64,000 bases of DNA from Desmodus rotundus (Eukaryota > Chordata > Mammalia > Chiroptera > Phyllostomidae): NCBI RefSeq assembly GCF_022682495.2, contig NC_071392.1:55391459-55455458 (forward strand), read 5' to 3'. A program made the position numbers and the translations under genes. Positions 23,931 to 34,545 of the stretch are shown one piece after another; the first letter of the stretch is position 1, and each line of letters begins with the position of its first letter. The notes below the pieces were generated by a model, which made no database searches, was not told where the DNA came from, and saw only the letters and a program-made list of their open reading frames with translations.

Positions 23931-25104
23931 AATGAACTAACTCAAAGGTCTGCAAACCATGGCTTGGGGACCAAATCTGTAAAGTGGGGACCTGTTAGTG
24001 TAAATAAAGTTTTATCAGAACACTCATATACCCACTTGTTTAAAAATGGCAAGGTTTATGGTTGCAACAGAGACTGCACATTCCATAAAGCCTAAAATAT
24101 TTGCATTAACAAAATTACCAATCCCTCATTCATACAAAGTCAATCAATAAGCAGAAGAAATCCTCTAATTCCTCGCCAAACCCCAATTTCTCTCATAAAG
24201 GTCAGGAAATGAGGCAGAAGGCAAATTATATCAGTCAAAGTTCTGGAATAAAACAGGATTCCCTGCAGGTGGTTTAAATGAAGAGACTTTAATAAAAGGC
24301 CACTTTCAAAGGTATGGACAAACTTCAAACAATTAACAAGAAATGCTGGGCAGTCAAAGGCAGTCAAAAAGGAAAGCTGCTGCCACCCAGGGCTGAAGAA
24401 ACAAGGCCAGAAAAGTGCCTGGATCCAAAGAAAAGGGCCCCCTCTAGAAGCTGTGATCATGGAGTGGCATAGCTGCCAACAGAAAGGCAGCTTCTAAACT
24501 GGTGGAAATGTTGAACACCCCAATGTCTCCCTCTGTCCTCACATATCCTACTGATGCCTCCCATTGTCTTACCCTAACTGGAAGCAAGATAGCATGAGAA
24601 GTTAGGTGATACAGTCCAAAGTGGGGTGCAGAGAAAGACAGACAAGGGATTGGACTGTGTAGGGAAGGGTGACTGTCCAGCACACAGACCCCCAAAACAA
24701 TATGATGTCAATCAAATTAATAAATGTTATGTTACATTGATTAGGGTTTCAATTGCAAGTACAAGAATACAAGTCAAATGGGCTTATATAATGAGAAAAT
24801 TTCGGAATATGGATTACAGGAAGGCTCAAGGTAAAAGAGCTTCAGGGTAGATTGATTTAGTAGCTTTGGATCATCATCAAGGATATCTTAAGTATTTGTA
24901 TCTCCCAGCTCTACTCATTTCAACAAGGTCAATTTTATTTTGAGGCTGGCTTACCAGTAATAATTAAGAAAACATCCTCTTGCTTGTCTGGTGTTCACCA
25001 GGAAATGAGGGCACAAGGAGGCAAATGAATGGTGTTCTATGTGTTTCCTATCCATTCCTACCAGATGAGATGCTGTGTTTGTGTTGATAGCTGTATAGAT
25101 ATAC
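23931..25104. other. Unassigned sequence with ancient-repeat character
   Basis: The part at about 24220-24720 ('gtggtttaaatgaagagac', 'ggctgaagaaacaaggcc', 'ctaactggaagcaag') and the part at 24740-24960 ('gattagggtttcaattgcaag') look like old mammalian interspersed repeats, but I cannot name the families by eye. No exon was recognised. Confidence 0.35.
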
Positions 25105-26238
25105 AATAGTCCCCCCTTACTTATAGGAAACACATTTCAAGATACCCAGTGGATGCCTGAAATCATGCTTAGTACCAAATCCTAATCAATTAATCAACTC
25201 TGCTGGAAATGGGGCAGCAGCTTCTTTACTGGAAGACACAACCTCTCCAGTGATTTTTGTATTTTTCCATCCAAACCTATTCCTGAATCTGTATAACATC
25301 TCTTACTTGAAATAAATGGCTTGGTGTCACTCATTTCAGGTGGGGCCTTGCTGATATCATCCTAGAAGCTCAATGCTTTCGGGTGCAACATGTTGCCATC
25401 AAATTGGAGCAAATAGTCTATTTGTGTCTTCCACCCACAATGCCTCTGCATTTTAACTAAACACCATATTCATTAGCTTTAATGTTTGCAGTTTGTGGTA
25501 CAACAGCAAAAGTAACACAACTCTTTTCCCTGTGTCACAATTTCACTGATAGAAGATTTGTTTTTACCATAAATCTTAGCAACCTCAGCATATGACTTTT
25601 TCTTTCCTTATTAAGTTGAGAACTTTCACATTTTTACTTAAAGAAAGCAATTCCTATGGCTTCTCTATGGTGTATCTGAATTGCCAACATCACTCCTCTT
25701 GAGCTTTGAGGCCATTATTAAGTAAAATAAGGGTTACTTGAAAACAAGCATTGTGATACTGTGACAGCACAGCTAATAACTGATATGGCAACTAAGTGAC
25801 TAATGGTCAGGGAGTACATACAGTGTGGAGACGCTGAACGAATGGATGAGTCACATCCTAGTGAGAGAGAGCAAGAGAGCAGGAGAGTCCATCATGCCAT
25901 TCAGAATGGTACACAATTTAAAACTTATGAATTGTGGCCCTGGCAGCATAGCTCAGTTGGTTAGAGCATCATCCTCATACACCAAGGTTGTGGGTTCAAT
26001 CTCCAATCAGGGCACATACAAGAAGCAACCAATGAATGCGTGAATAAGTGCAAGAACAAATTAATCTCTCTCTGTCTCTCTCCTTTCCTTTTTCTCTCTC
26101 TAAACTCAACAAATAAAAAATATTTGAACTTATAAATTGTTTATTTCTGAAGTTTTCCACTTGATATTTTTGGATCATGGTTGACCACAGCTAACTAAAA
26201 CCATGGAAAGCAAAACCAGGGGTAAGAAAGAACTACTG
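25105..26238 (-). mobile_element. Tigger (pogo-type Tc1/mariner) DNA transposon, decayed
   Basis: The left end 'agtccccccttacttatagg' with 'cccagtggatgcctgaaa' and the right end '...ggttgaccacagctaac...aagaactactg' match the two ends of a Tigger1-type element as inverted terminal sequences with TA at each edge. The 5' end of the transposase frame is recognisable in reverse near 25713 ('MASKLKRSDVGNS') but has stop codons soon after. The interior is shorter than a full Tigger, so it is internally deleted. A VES SINE is inserted at 25936-26126. Confidence 0.8.
25936..26126 (+). mobile_element. VES-type tRNA-derived SINE
   Basis: The tRNA-like head has A-box ('tagctcagttgg') and B-box ('gggttcaatctcc') promoter elements, then 'caatcagggcacatac', a CT-rich stretch and an A-rich tail. 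A 14-bp duplication flanks it: 'aacttatgaattgt' at 25922-25935 and 'aacttataaattgt' at 26127-26140, with one mismatch. It lies within the Tigger element and is therefore younger than it. Confidence 0.92.
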
Positions 26239-28734
26239 TGTATATTCTCTCTCTCTTTCTCATTTTCCTCTCTCAGCTAGATTCTTTAAGCTACCCTGAA
26301 CTCTCCTTACATTTTATTGGCTCAGGTTCATTTAGGCCTCAGAATTCCTAAACCAATCACTGGCCAATGTGAAAATTACCTTCATTGGTTAGACTAGTCA
26401 TCTGAAAGATGGAATTGATGGGGGAGTGTCAACCAAAAAGTACATTATGTAAGGTATTATAAAATTATGACTATCTTCTTTCAAGTGTGCTTGTTTTGTC
26501 TGTATCACCTCATCTGCAGGTGTTTGCCACCCAGATCATCTGACACATGAGGCTTCTTCTGACAATAGGTAGGTTTACACTGTGGAATGTTAGTACTCAT
26601 CCTTGTTCAGAATTAGAACAGATTTTTCAAAGCAATTTATGCAACCCCAGAAAAGTCAAAAGAGAATTTATGGGAAAAGAAAAAGTTAGCAAGCCTGATT
26701 AAAGTTCCAATTAGATTTTTTCCAAAGTCATTGGTATATCACCCTTCTTTAGTGCTTTAACTTTTTGTCTACATAATTAAGATATAAGATGGTTGCAACC
26801 CCAAAGCAAGAGAAATTACATAATGTGAGCTTAGAGGGTTTAACAGCTGAAATTAATTTGAAGGTCTTTAAAGAGGTGCTAGGTGTTTTTCACACCTTTC
26901 TTTGCATCTCATAGGCATTGGGTCTTATTGGTGAAATCTCCATTTGGTCCTTGATTGATAAGTTTTACATAGATGCTGCAAGGAAATCTTAGAACTCAGC
27001 TACATGGAGATGTCCCACTGCCTCATGAGTGCTCTATTGCCACTGACCTTAACCTTACTTTCATCCTATCCAGGAATGGCCTGAGATTTTTAATCTAGGT
27101 TATATAGGAAAGTGTCAACAAAATAACTTATTGTTTGCAGATGTTGAGATACTGAGAGCAGAGTAACTGACAGTTAGCTGTCACTGGCAATTGACTTCCA
27201 GAGATCAGTGATTATCAGAAGGGCAAAGCCCCCTTTATGCAACAGAATTCCCATTGAATATATAACCAATGAACTTTAGGTAACTTTTAAAATCAAAACC
27301 CCACTATACAGACAGGGACCATAGCAAGATTCTCAGCAGGTGCTGCAATATCCATTTCTAACAGCATTTGAATCACATGAACTCAATATTTCTTAGGACA
27401 CCAGAAACTATAGTCTTGGCCAGTATAAATAAGTCAGAGCTTCTGCTGCTTCTTTTAAAATCCAAAATTCCCCTTGCTAAATCCAGGCACATATCTATTG
27501 TTTCCAAGTCACTTTTCTTACAAAATATTAATCTAAAACTTTGACAAACCAGAGCACTTTTATGGCTTTCCATAATGGCTTTTCTGTAGACATTGCAACA
27601 AATTCCCTATGAAATTTATTATTATATTAATAAGCAGTGACTCATTTAAAATTATAGTTTATGATCTCTTATATTTAAAAAGATCCAGTTTCATTTTTAT
27701 CCCTACTCTAAGCTTATTTCTTACTTAAAATTGACATAACAATTCAGAACAGGAAATGCCACTGGAAAGTCATTTTTCAAACCAAGAATTTTGTTTCCAA
27801 AAACAGAGAATGAGAGGACAAATGAACATGATAATGCTAATAATTATGTGTCATATGGACTTTTATAACCAAGCAGTTTATTACAACTGTTTTTGTGGGT
27901 GGTACAAAATATCTGAACAAGTTTTTAAACCAGTTGGTTATTTATTAAACATTAGTGATTGTTATTACAGGTTGAATTTTATGTGCTATGGTTGATTCAT
28001 TTGTATGGAACTCAGGACACATAACTGGGTTAGCATTCTACTTTGAAAATGCTACCCTGCACGTGACTCAACTTGAACCACTTATCAGAGCACTTTAAAG
28101 CTCCAAGGAGAAGAAGCGCTGAGAAAGAATATAGTTATCAGGAAACTAGAAAAGGCATTTGAATTATCTTTGCAAAGTTAGTTGGATATCTATTAACAAC
28201 CAAAAAATATCAAGCAGTTAATGTAAAGAAGAAAACTCAGATGTACACAATTATGTTAGTTTAGGAGTATCTCACCTAACTAATACTAATATAGACTTTA
28301 ATTAAATAACTTATATATGATGTTCAAAGAATCTAGAACCCAAAATGCATGGGCTTAATACTTTTTTTCCACCTCATTTAGTAATATCATCACAAAAATA
28401 GATGAAGAGATAAATTTGATAGTAGGTTAGATTGAATTTGTCGTTCTAGTTAAAGAAAAACATCATTGTGGCTGCAATATGCAAAGAATTAAAAAATCAT
28501 TAGCAACTCATAAAATTATTATCAAGTCCAGATTTAGGAAAATATTTGTGAGAATGTATTTAAACAATAGCATGAATTGGTTGGCCACTTTTAAATGCCA
28601 TTTCTTAAAAAAAATAATGAGTTGTTAGTTTCTTGGCCCCAGTCATGTTTTGGGAAGAACAAGCTAATCTTAAACAGACCCAGTCGATTCACTTCATGTC
28701 AAATATTCAAAGTATCAACTTAAATATTTGCCTT
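26239..28734. other. Unassigned 2.5-kb stretch
   Basis: No repeat family, exon or RNA gene recognised. Short frames at 27373-27573 and 27756-27995 have no domain. It is one of the two longest stretches of possibly unique DNA in the window. Confidence 0.4.
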
Positions 28735-28880
28735 TGGTTCAAGGAGGAATCCTCTCTGTTTCTGAGAGTCTGTAAGGTCCATGAGGTAAGGGATCATGAC
28801 AAGCTTTTCCATGCCTAGCAACATCTGCACAAAATAGCCATCCAATAAAATTTGTTGAAGACATGACAGAATGACGAAAT
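28735..28880 (+). repeat. L2 3' end relic
   Basis: 'gagagtctgtaaggtccatgagg', 'agggatcatgac' and 'ccaataaaatttgttgaaga' follow the order of the L2 3' terminus (stop-and-restart 'ctccatgagggcaggga ... caataaatatttgttgaatga'). It is diverged, as expected for its age. Confidence 0.65.
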
Positions 28881-29246
28881 CAGACTGAAAGTGCCCAAGA
28901 GCTCTCTCTTATTAACTATAGAAACTTTGCAAGGTTTTCTAAAACATCACTAGTGAAACCCAAAGATGCCATTTCCCTACGGGGTGACATAGACTTTATG
29001 TTTAGAACACCAGTGTTTAAGTTTATTCTTTCTGAGTGCTTTCTATAAAAACAAACAAAAAAACAAAAACACAATAAAATAAAACAATTATATCAAGCAT
29101 GAGGGTAGTCATGTTGTTCAAATAGCTAGCATTTAATTGAGAAAGTAATAAAAATCTCTTTTCTACTAAACTAAAGTTTTTATTTTAGTAAGTACAGACA
29201 TACTTATTTAGATAAAGTAATACATAAGCATGAAAACACATGATTA
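28881..29246. other. Unassigned sequence
   Basis: Nothing recognised apart from an A-rich simple stretch at 29050-29085. Confidence 0.4.
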
Positions 29247-29460
29247 GCCCTGGCTGGTGTGGCTCAATGGATTGAGTACCAGCCAGTGAAGCAAAGGGTC
29301 ACTTTCCCAGTCAGGGCACGTGCCTGTATTGCGGGCCAAGTCCCCATTTGGGGGTACACAAGAGGCAACTACACATTGATGTTTCTCTCACTTTCCTTCT
29401 CCCTCCCTTCCCCTCTCTCTAAAAATTAATAAATAAAATATTTTAAAAATTATTTTAAAA
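29247..29460 (+). mobile_element. VES-type tRNA-derived SINE
   Basis: 'gccctggctggtgtggctca', 'cagtcagggcacgtgcctg', 'attgcgggccaagtcccc', 'gaggcaactacacattgatg', then a CT-rich tract and an A-rich tail. It is a full VES consensus layout with no large deletion. This is the clearest marker for a vesper-type bat genome in the window. Confidence 0.93.
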
Positions 29461-29529
29461 ACTCTTAGTTATACTCAACACAATTTTAACAGAAATATTT
29501 TATTATTTTATAATTAAATTTATTAATTT

Positions 29530-30240
29530 GTCAGTATTTTCTTTTCTGATTTTTCTGCCATGCATTAAAAGGCCTTCCTCCTGCCAAGATTGGTTGAAAA
29601 TTTTCTTTCATTAATTTTGTAGTTACCTTATTTATGCTTTATCTTGAATACACTTTGTATTTATTTTAATGTAAGGAGGTGGGTAAGAATCCAGTATAAT
29701 ATTTTTCCTGATAGACATAAAATGCTCAATATCATTCATTTAATAACCTACATTTCTTCAATGATATACAGTGATGGCTTTTTCTTATACTAAATCCCTA
29801 TGTTTGGATCAGTTTCCAGTGTCTGTGCAATGATATTGATCTGTTTGTTTATGTATACTCTCTTGATATTTTAATTACTGTGAATTTATATCATAAATAT
29901 CTGCAAGTTAATTTTTCTCCTCAGATTTTCTGGGCTATTCTTTCACAGTTATTTTGTCCATAAACTTAAAAATCAGGTTATTTAGTTCTAAGAATATGAC
30001 ACTGGTATTTCTGTTGGGCTCACAATAAATGTATAGATTGATTTAGGGAGATACTAACCTCATTAGGATGCTAAATCTTCCTACCCTAGAATAGTATATG
30101 CCATTTCAAACTTTCATTTTTTCTTTTATATCTTCCAGTGTTTTAAAATTTTATTCATATAAATTTTGCACAATTTTAATTTTCTTCCTATGTATTTTAT
30201 CTGTTTCATTGCCACTCCATTTTTTTTCTGTTGTATTTTC
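29530..30240 (-). mobile_element. Old L1M ORF2 relic
   Basis: The reverse-oriented ORF2 C-terminal region is recognisable from 'atccagtataatatttttcc', 'ccctatgtttggatcagtttcc', 'gatctgtttgtttatg' and 'tgggctattctttcacag'. It is much more diverged than the other L1s, so it is a Mesozoic-age L1M type. Confidence 0.65.
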
Positions 30241-30310
30241 TTTAAATGTGAGGTAAACATGAATCAAAATCATTTAAACATAACTCAGCAAATTTTAAAA
30301 TAGAGATATA

Positions 30311-30377
30311 GCCCTGACCAGGTGGCAGAGTTAGTTGGAGCATTGTCCTTTATACCAAAAGGTTGCACATTCTATCC
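30311..30377 (+). mobile_element. VES SINE, 5' part (split by the retrovirus)
   Basis: 'gccctgaccaggtggcagag', 'ttggttggagc'-like A-box and 'accaaaaggttgcacattctatcc' are the head of a VES SINE. It is cut inside its tRNA-like region and continues at 36657 after the endogenous retrovirus. Confidence 0.88.
30372..30377. repeat. ERV target-site duplication, left copy
   Basis: 'ctatcc' immediately precedes the 5' LTR. The same six bases follow the 3' LTR at 36657-36662. Six bases is the length typical of betaretroviral and class II ERV integration. Confidence 0.92.
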
Positions 30378-30927
30378 TGTGGGGTACCGTTCCAAGCGTG
30401 AGAAATGTGGCTCAGCCCCCACTCGGAAAAGCCAGTGAGGAGCAAGGCTGGCGGGCAGGACCCACATCCATGGATAGGTTCTCCAGTGGGAAATCAGGCC
30501 TGCATTGTACCTTGACTGCTATGAGACTTGCTCTTGCTAAAACTCCCTCACCCTGAATTGAGGCAGCAAATGTTTACTGAGTATCTTTAACTTCCTAACG
30601 TCTGTGCTAAACCACCTAAGTATGGAATGTGAGCAGTTTCCCCCTTGAGCTGTAACATCCTTCTCTTTGAAGTAATTAGTAGTGTTCTGTCCTTTGTCCT
30701 CCTTAAAAGGTAATCACCTGTGGTGAACCTGTGCATGGTAAATGAGGATCATCCTCCATGTAATGTGCCCAGAAAAACAATAAAAGCCTGTCCAGGCAGT
30801 GGTCAGGGGCCCTCTCTCTAACTTGGAGAGTGGCCACGCAGCCCCTTGTCCTCCACAGGATTTCTGCAGTCCGTGTGTATTTGAATATTGCAACCACAAC
30901 ATGTCCTGCTGGCTAGGATCTGCATCA
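30378..30927 (+). repeat. 5' LTR
   Basis: Starts 'tgtggggtaccgttcc' and ends 'gatctgcatca' (TG...CA termini), 550 bp. It has an AATAAA signal at about 30779 ('acaataaaagcctg') before a CT-rich R/U5-like part. Compared with the 3' LTR I count by hand about 18 substitutions and one 4-base indel ('ttta'), many of them at CpG sites. Confidence 0.92.
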
Positions 30928-30929
30928 TC

Positions 30930-30949
30930 TGGTGCCCAGGAACAGGGAC
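30930..30949 (+). promoter_or_regulatory. Primer-binding site, tRNA-Lys type
   Basis: 'tggtgcccaggaacagggac' lies 2 bases after the 5' LTR. It matches the complement of the tRNA-Lys3 3' end except for T in place of C at position 4 and two extra bases (AG) in the middle. This site would prime minus-strand DNA synthesis. Confidence 0.8.
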
Positions 30950-32137
30950 CCAGGGCTACCAGCCGCAGTTGTGGTCAACACACCAACTTGGTTGGAGTGG
31001 GTGCATCAGCATAGGTAAGGGCCAATGACACTGAGTGCTTTTCAGTTAGGTTGTAGGGTGTGTTGGATTTCAGAGGAAAAGTGTTTTCTTCCTAGGTTGC
31101 TCTCTGTTGCGACTGCTTTGCAACTGTACCTTCTTTACTAAGCAGGAGCCTTGCTCTCTCTCCCAAGCATCTGCTGCAATCTCGTGGGCACCGGTGGATC
31201 AGCTAAATGCCACAAGGGCGCTTGCCGCTCGAAGACACCCATGACAGGATTAGCTGGACGTGGACCGGGACAGAACACTAGGTTTCCTGACAGCTGCAAG
31301 TAAAAGTCCACGCAACAAGAGGCACACTGTAAAAACATTCACAAGCCCATCCCGGCGGCACAACCCCCAACTAGGTCTAGGCTTGGGAGAAAGAGCAAAG
31401 ACTTTCCCTTTAATCAGCTTTAAAAACAGCAACTAGTTACAGGGAAATTTTAAAAGCATCTCAGTAAATTTTGTCATTCAAGCCGCCTCTTGTGGTCCTT
31501 TCGATTTTTGCCTTTTTGCTCCGTCCGCCTGCATAAGGAAAAGTGGATAGGGAATGAGTGTTTCAGTTTCGACCGGACTCCAAAGATCGCTTTCCAGAAG
31601 AATTTAGTGTTAGTCACAGGTTTTGTATGAGAGCTTTTGGCATTCACCAAGCTCCAAAGACAAAAGGCACTTCCTCCGCTCGGCCTGAGAAATCTGGTGT
31701 TCCCATGTGAGTCGGAACCTTGTGAGGGTGTCTGAGATCAATTCCCGAGATATGCAGGGGCCTTATAGGGACCTCCAACATCACCTAATCTAACTTCTGG
31801 CGCATCCGGGGAATCGAGATATAAAGGCTGCTCGCCTAGCGCTTTGAGCCCCATCCTTGTGGTTCTAAATGCTTGGGGAGGACCCGAGACCCTAAAGCAG
31901 GGTTAGGGTACTTGGAAAATCCGGTGCCCCTCTCCCTGACGGTCTTTCACCAACAGCACATTTCGACCCACTACATTCTCCTCACTAGCAAGAAGTAGTA
32001 TTTAAAGGAGCAGGCGGAGTAAAAAGCAAGACTGAAACTGGTTTTATAATTGCTGCGTTTGCGGTGGGAGGAATTTCAGAAAAGGTTCTTTTATTTGTTA
32101 AAAAATTTTCTTTAGAGGTTTCTACAAATCCTCTAAC
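30950..32137 (+). other. ERV leader region
   Basis: About 1.2 kb between the primer site and the first gag-like ATG, with no open frame or retroviral domain that I recognise. That is long for a betaretroviral leader, so part of it may be inserted or rearranged sequence. Confidence 0.5.
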
Positions 32138-32640
32138 ATGGGGAACAGGCTCTCTAAGGAACAAGAGCAATGATTTAAGCTAATTCAGCAGCTTTTTAAG
32201 GCTACTGAATGTCTCCCTAGTAAGGGATCTTTAGACTTAGTTATTTAGGAACAAGTTGGGCAGAAGTTGAAATAACACCAGGTGGTGTGAGATAAGATTC
32301 TAAGGCTAGTGTCTCACTCTCTCCTTTAGAGGATTTAATTTGAAAATACTGGTTTGCTTGAATTTTGTTTTTGAATGGCTCAATCTCAAAATATTTTCCT
32401 AAACCTCTGGTAAACAGAATGAGATCTCTAATGTTGTTACATCATAAGGATTCTACTCAGAAAGAATTTAAATTGTTTTAAATAAATAAATAAGTGTATT
32501 TGCCAGTGGAGCAAAAACTGGTTCTGAAGGTTATGAATGTGTTCATCAATTTGTCAATCTAAAGCATGCTATAAGTGGGATGGGGGTGCGACGTATTAAA
32601 GAAATATTAAGAATCCTCCTTGTTTATGCCGGAGCCGTGA
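32138..32640 (+). pseudogene. gag: gag relic (matrix N-terminus, possible nucleocapsid remnant)
   Basis: Gag is the structural polyprotein. The ATG at 32138 gives 'MGNRLSKEQEQ', with a Gly-2 suited to myristoylation, as in betaretroviral matrix. A stop codon follows directly, then about 35 more matrix-like codons with a further stop. At about 32555-32640 a 'KACYKW' stretch and the Cys-bearing codons after it may be a decayed CCHC zinc knuckle of nucleocapsid. Capsid is not recognisable, so most of gag is deleted or saturated with changes. The matrix call is fair; the nucleocapsid call is weak. Confidence 0.55.
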
Positions 32641-33189
32641 CCTTTTATTGTAAAAATGAAATATGGGTGTACTGTCTCCCAAGGAGAACTAGCCCTTCTC
32701 CGCAGAAGACTACGCACCATTTTTTAACTCATACCTGTAAACACTGATCATTTCCTTGGGGAAGAACTGGCTATTCTCCCAGAGGGAACAGTTAGTTAAT
32801 CAAGTCACAAAAGGCCCTTGGCGGGTAACCACTCTTTTCTAAAACATATATAAGCAAAGCACCTCCACCCCCATCTTTCCCACTTTCCTTACAAACTCTG
32901 AACCTGGGAACTACCGATCTTTCAAAAAAAAAAAAGGCACTTTTAAAACTGAGGCTATTTTTCAACTGCTACTTGGAGCCCCCACATACTACTCACTTCC
33001 CACTGCAAACGGGGAAGCCAAGGTTTAAGGCTTTAAAGCCAAGAGGAGCCCTCCCAGGAGGGCGAGAATCAGAGAATCAGGCCCCTGGGACTAAACAGGA
33101 AAAGTAATAGGAAAAAGATAAGGGACTGTTTCTTTATCATTCCCCTAGCAGAAAGGAACTGCAAGAGATTTGTCTTCTCAGTCCCAGTA
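32641..33189 (+). other. ERV interior, unassigned
   Basis: Between the gag relic and the first recognisable RT residues. No protease motif (DTG) was found. It may represent deleted and rearranged gag-pro sequence. Confidence 0.4.
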
Positions 33190-34138
33190 CTTAACAATTG
33201 TCAACCATTAGAGAGGTTTCAGTGGAAAGTCCTGCCGCAGCGCATGTGAAATAGCCCTGCCATCTGCCAATATTTTGTTCATCAGGCTGTTCAGCCAGTA
33301 CGGACTCAGTTTCCTTAAAGTATAATGGATGACATGCTAATTGCTGCAGCCTCTCAAGAAGAGCTAAAGCCAGTTTACCTCTGTCTTTGAGGACAGTGTC
33401 TCCTCAGCAGGACTAGTTGAAGCCCTGGAGAAGGTACAGCATTATCAGCCTTGGCAGTATTTAGGATATGTCTTATTTCACTGTACGGTTAGACCTCAAA
33501 TAATTCGGATCCAGACACCAGACCCTTTAACACTTAGCAGTTTACAACAGCTCTTAGGCACCATCAACTGGATACGTCTCAGTTTACAGATCACCACTGG
33601 GAAATTCACCAACTTGTTCAACACCCTTAAAGGGGATCCAGACCTAAATTCTCCTAGATCCTTAAGTAATCAGGCTAGACAGGAATTAGATTTAATTAAC
33701 CAGTACCTTTCTTTCAGGCAGCTCACTAGGGTAAACAGACAATTACCTGTCAGACCTTTTTGCTTCCCTACACTGGGGACGCCCACTGGCCTAATCGGAC
33801 AGTTGTCACCTAATTTAGAAATGATTGAATGGTTATTTTTATCCCATCAACCCCAGTGCACTATTACCACCTATATTACTGTGCTATGTCAGCTTATTAT
33901 CAAAGGCCGTGATAGGGTAATTCAGCTTTTTGGCCACGACCCAGCTGTTATACATGTTCCACTCACCCAAGTGTACCTACAACTTTATAGTCAATCCTTA
34001 GAATTTCAGTGTGCAGTTACTGATTTTTTGGGAGATCTTAATATTCATTTACCTTCTGATAAACTTCTTCAAAACCTCCCCACTCTTAATATCCGCATGG
34101 GAGAAAAAACTCAGCGCCACTCCTATTCCCAAAGCTAA
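33190..34138 (+). pseudogene. pol: pol relic: reverse transcriptase
   Basis: Recognisable RT starts with '[11 protein letters not shown]', passes 'CQYFVHQAVQPVRTQFP' and reaches the active site 'IMDDMLIA' (about 33326-33349), where the usual Tyr before MDD is Ile. The connection part follows in the open frame 33614-34138 ('WQYLGYVLF' just upstream, then 'LGTINWIRLSL'). Stop codons lie at about 33229 and 33318. The N-terminal fingers domain is missing. Residue pattern and neighbours fit a betaretrovirus/ERVK-type polymerase. Confidence 0.85.
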
Positions 34139-34545
34139 AAGTATCTTTATTGATGGTTCAGGAAAAACAGGGAAAGCTGCTATCACCTGGAAAGAAGGGA
34201 ATGAGTGGAAACATTTTCTTTCTGGAGGGTATTCTTCCACCCAATGGGCGGAAATTTCAGGGGCTATTCTTGCCCTCCCGCACTGACCCAAAGAGCCTCT
34301 TAACTTAGTTTGTGACTCTGGTTATACTGTACATACATTCCTTCATATAAATCAGGCTCTATTAAAAGGGTCCATTGAGCCTCAGTTACTAAGTCTATTT
34401 CTAAACCTGCAAAGTCATTTAGATAAAAGGAAGCACCCCTTATTTGGTACCAATATCCGATCTCATTCAGGCTTGCCTGGACCTATGGCAGAGGATAATT
34501 CTTGGGCTGATGCCCTTGTCAGCCTAGCAGATACTTTTCAATCTG
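34090..34545 (+). pseudogene. pol: pol relic: RNase H
   Basis: RNase H removes the RNA strand of the DNA-RNA hybrid. The domain is in another frame than the RT connection, after a frameshift near 34090-34138. Its acidic residues are visible in order: 'IFIDGSGKTGKAA', 'STQWAEISGAILAL', 'LVCDSGYTVHTF' and, at the end, 'NSWADALVSLA'. A stop codon follows 'ALPH' at 34284-34286 and the domain reads on in the same frame. Confidence 0.85.

Noticed and set aside
25936..26010. tRNA gene
   Set aside because: A- and B-boxes are present, but the body continues into the SINE's 'cagggcac', CT-rich and A-rich parts and is flanked by a target-site duplication. It is a tRNA-derived SINE.
31000..32130. Host exon or promoter inside the retroviral leader
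   Set aside because: The region has some CpG content but no open frame, splice-site pattern or known motif that I could support.
33614..34138. 174-codon open frame as a domesticated retroviral gene
   Set aside because: It is only the RT connection part of a broken pol. Upstream and downstream pol parts are in other frames or behind stops, and there is no start context or sign of selection that I can see.
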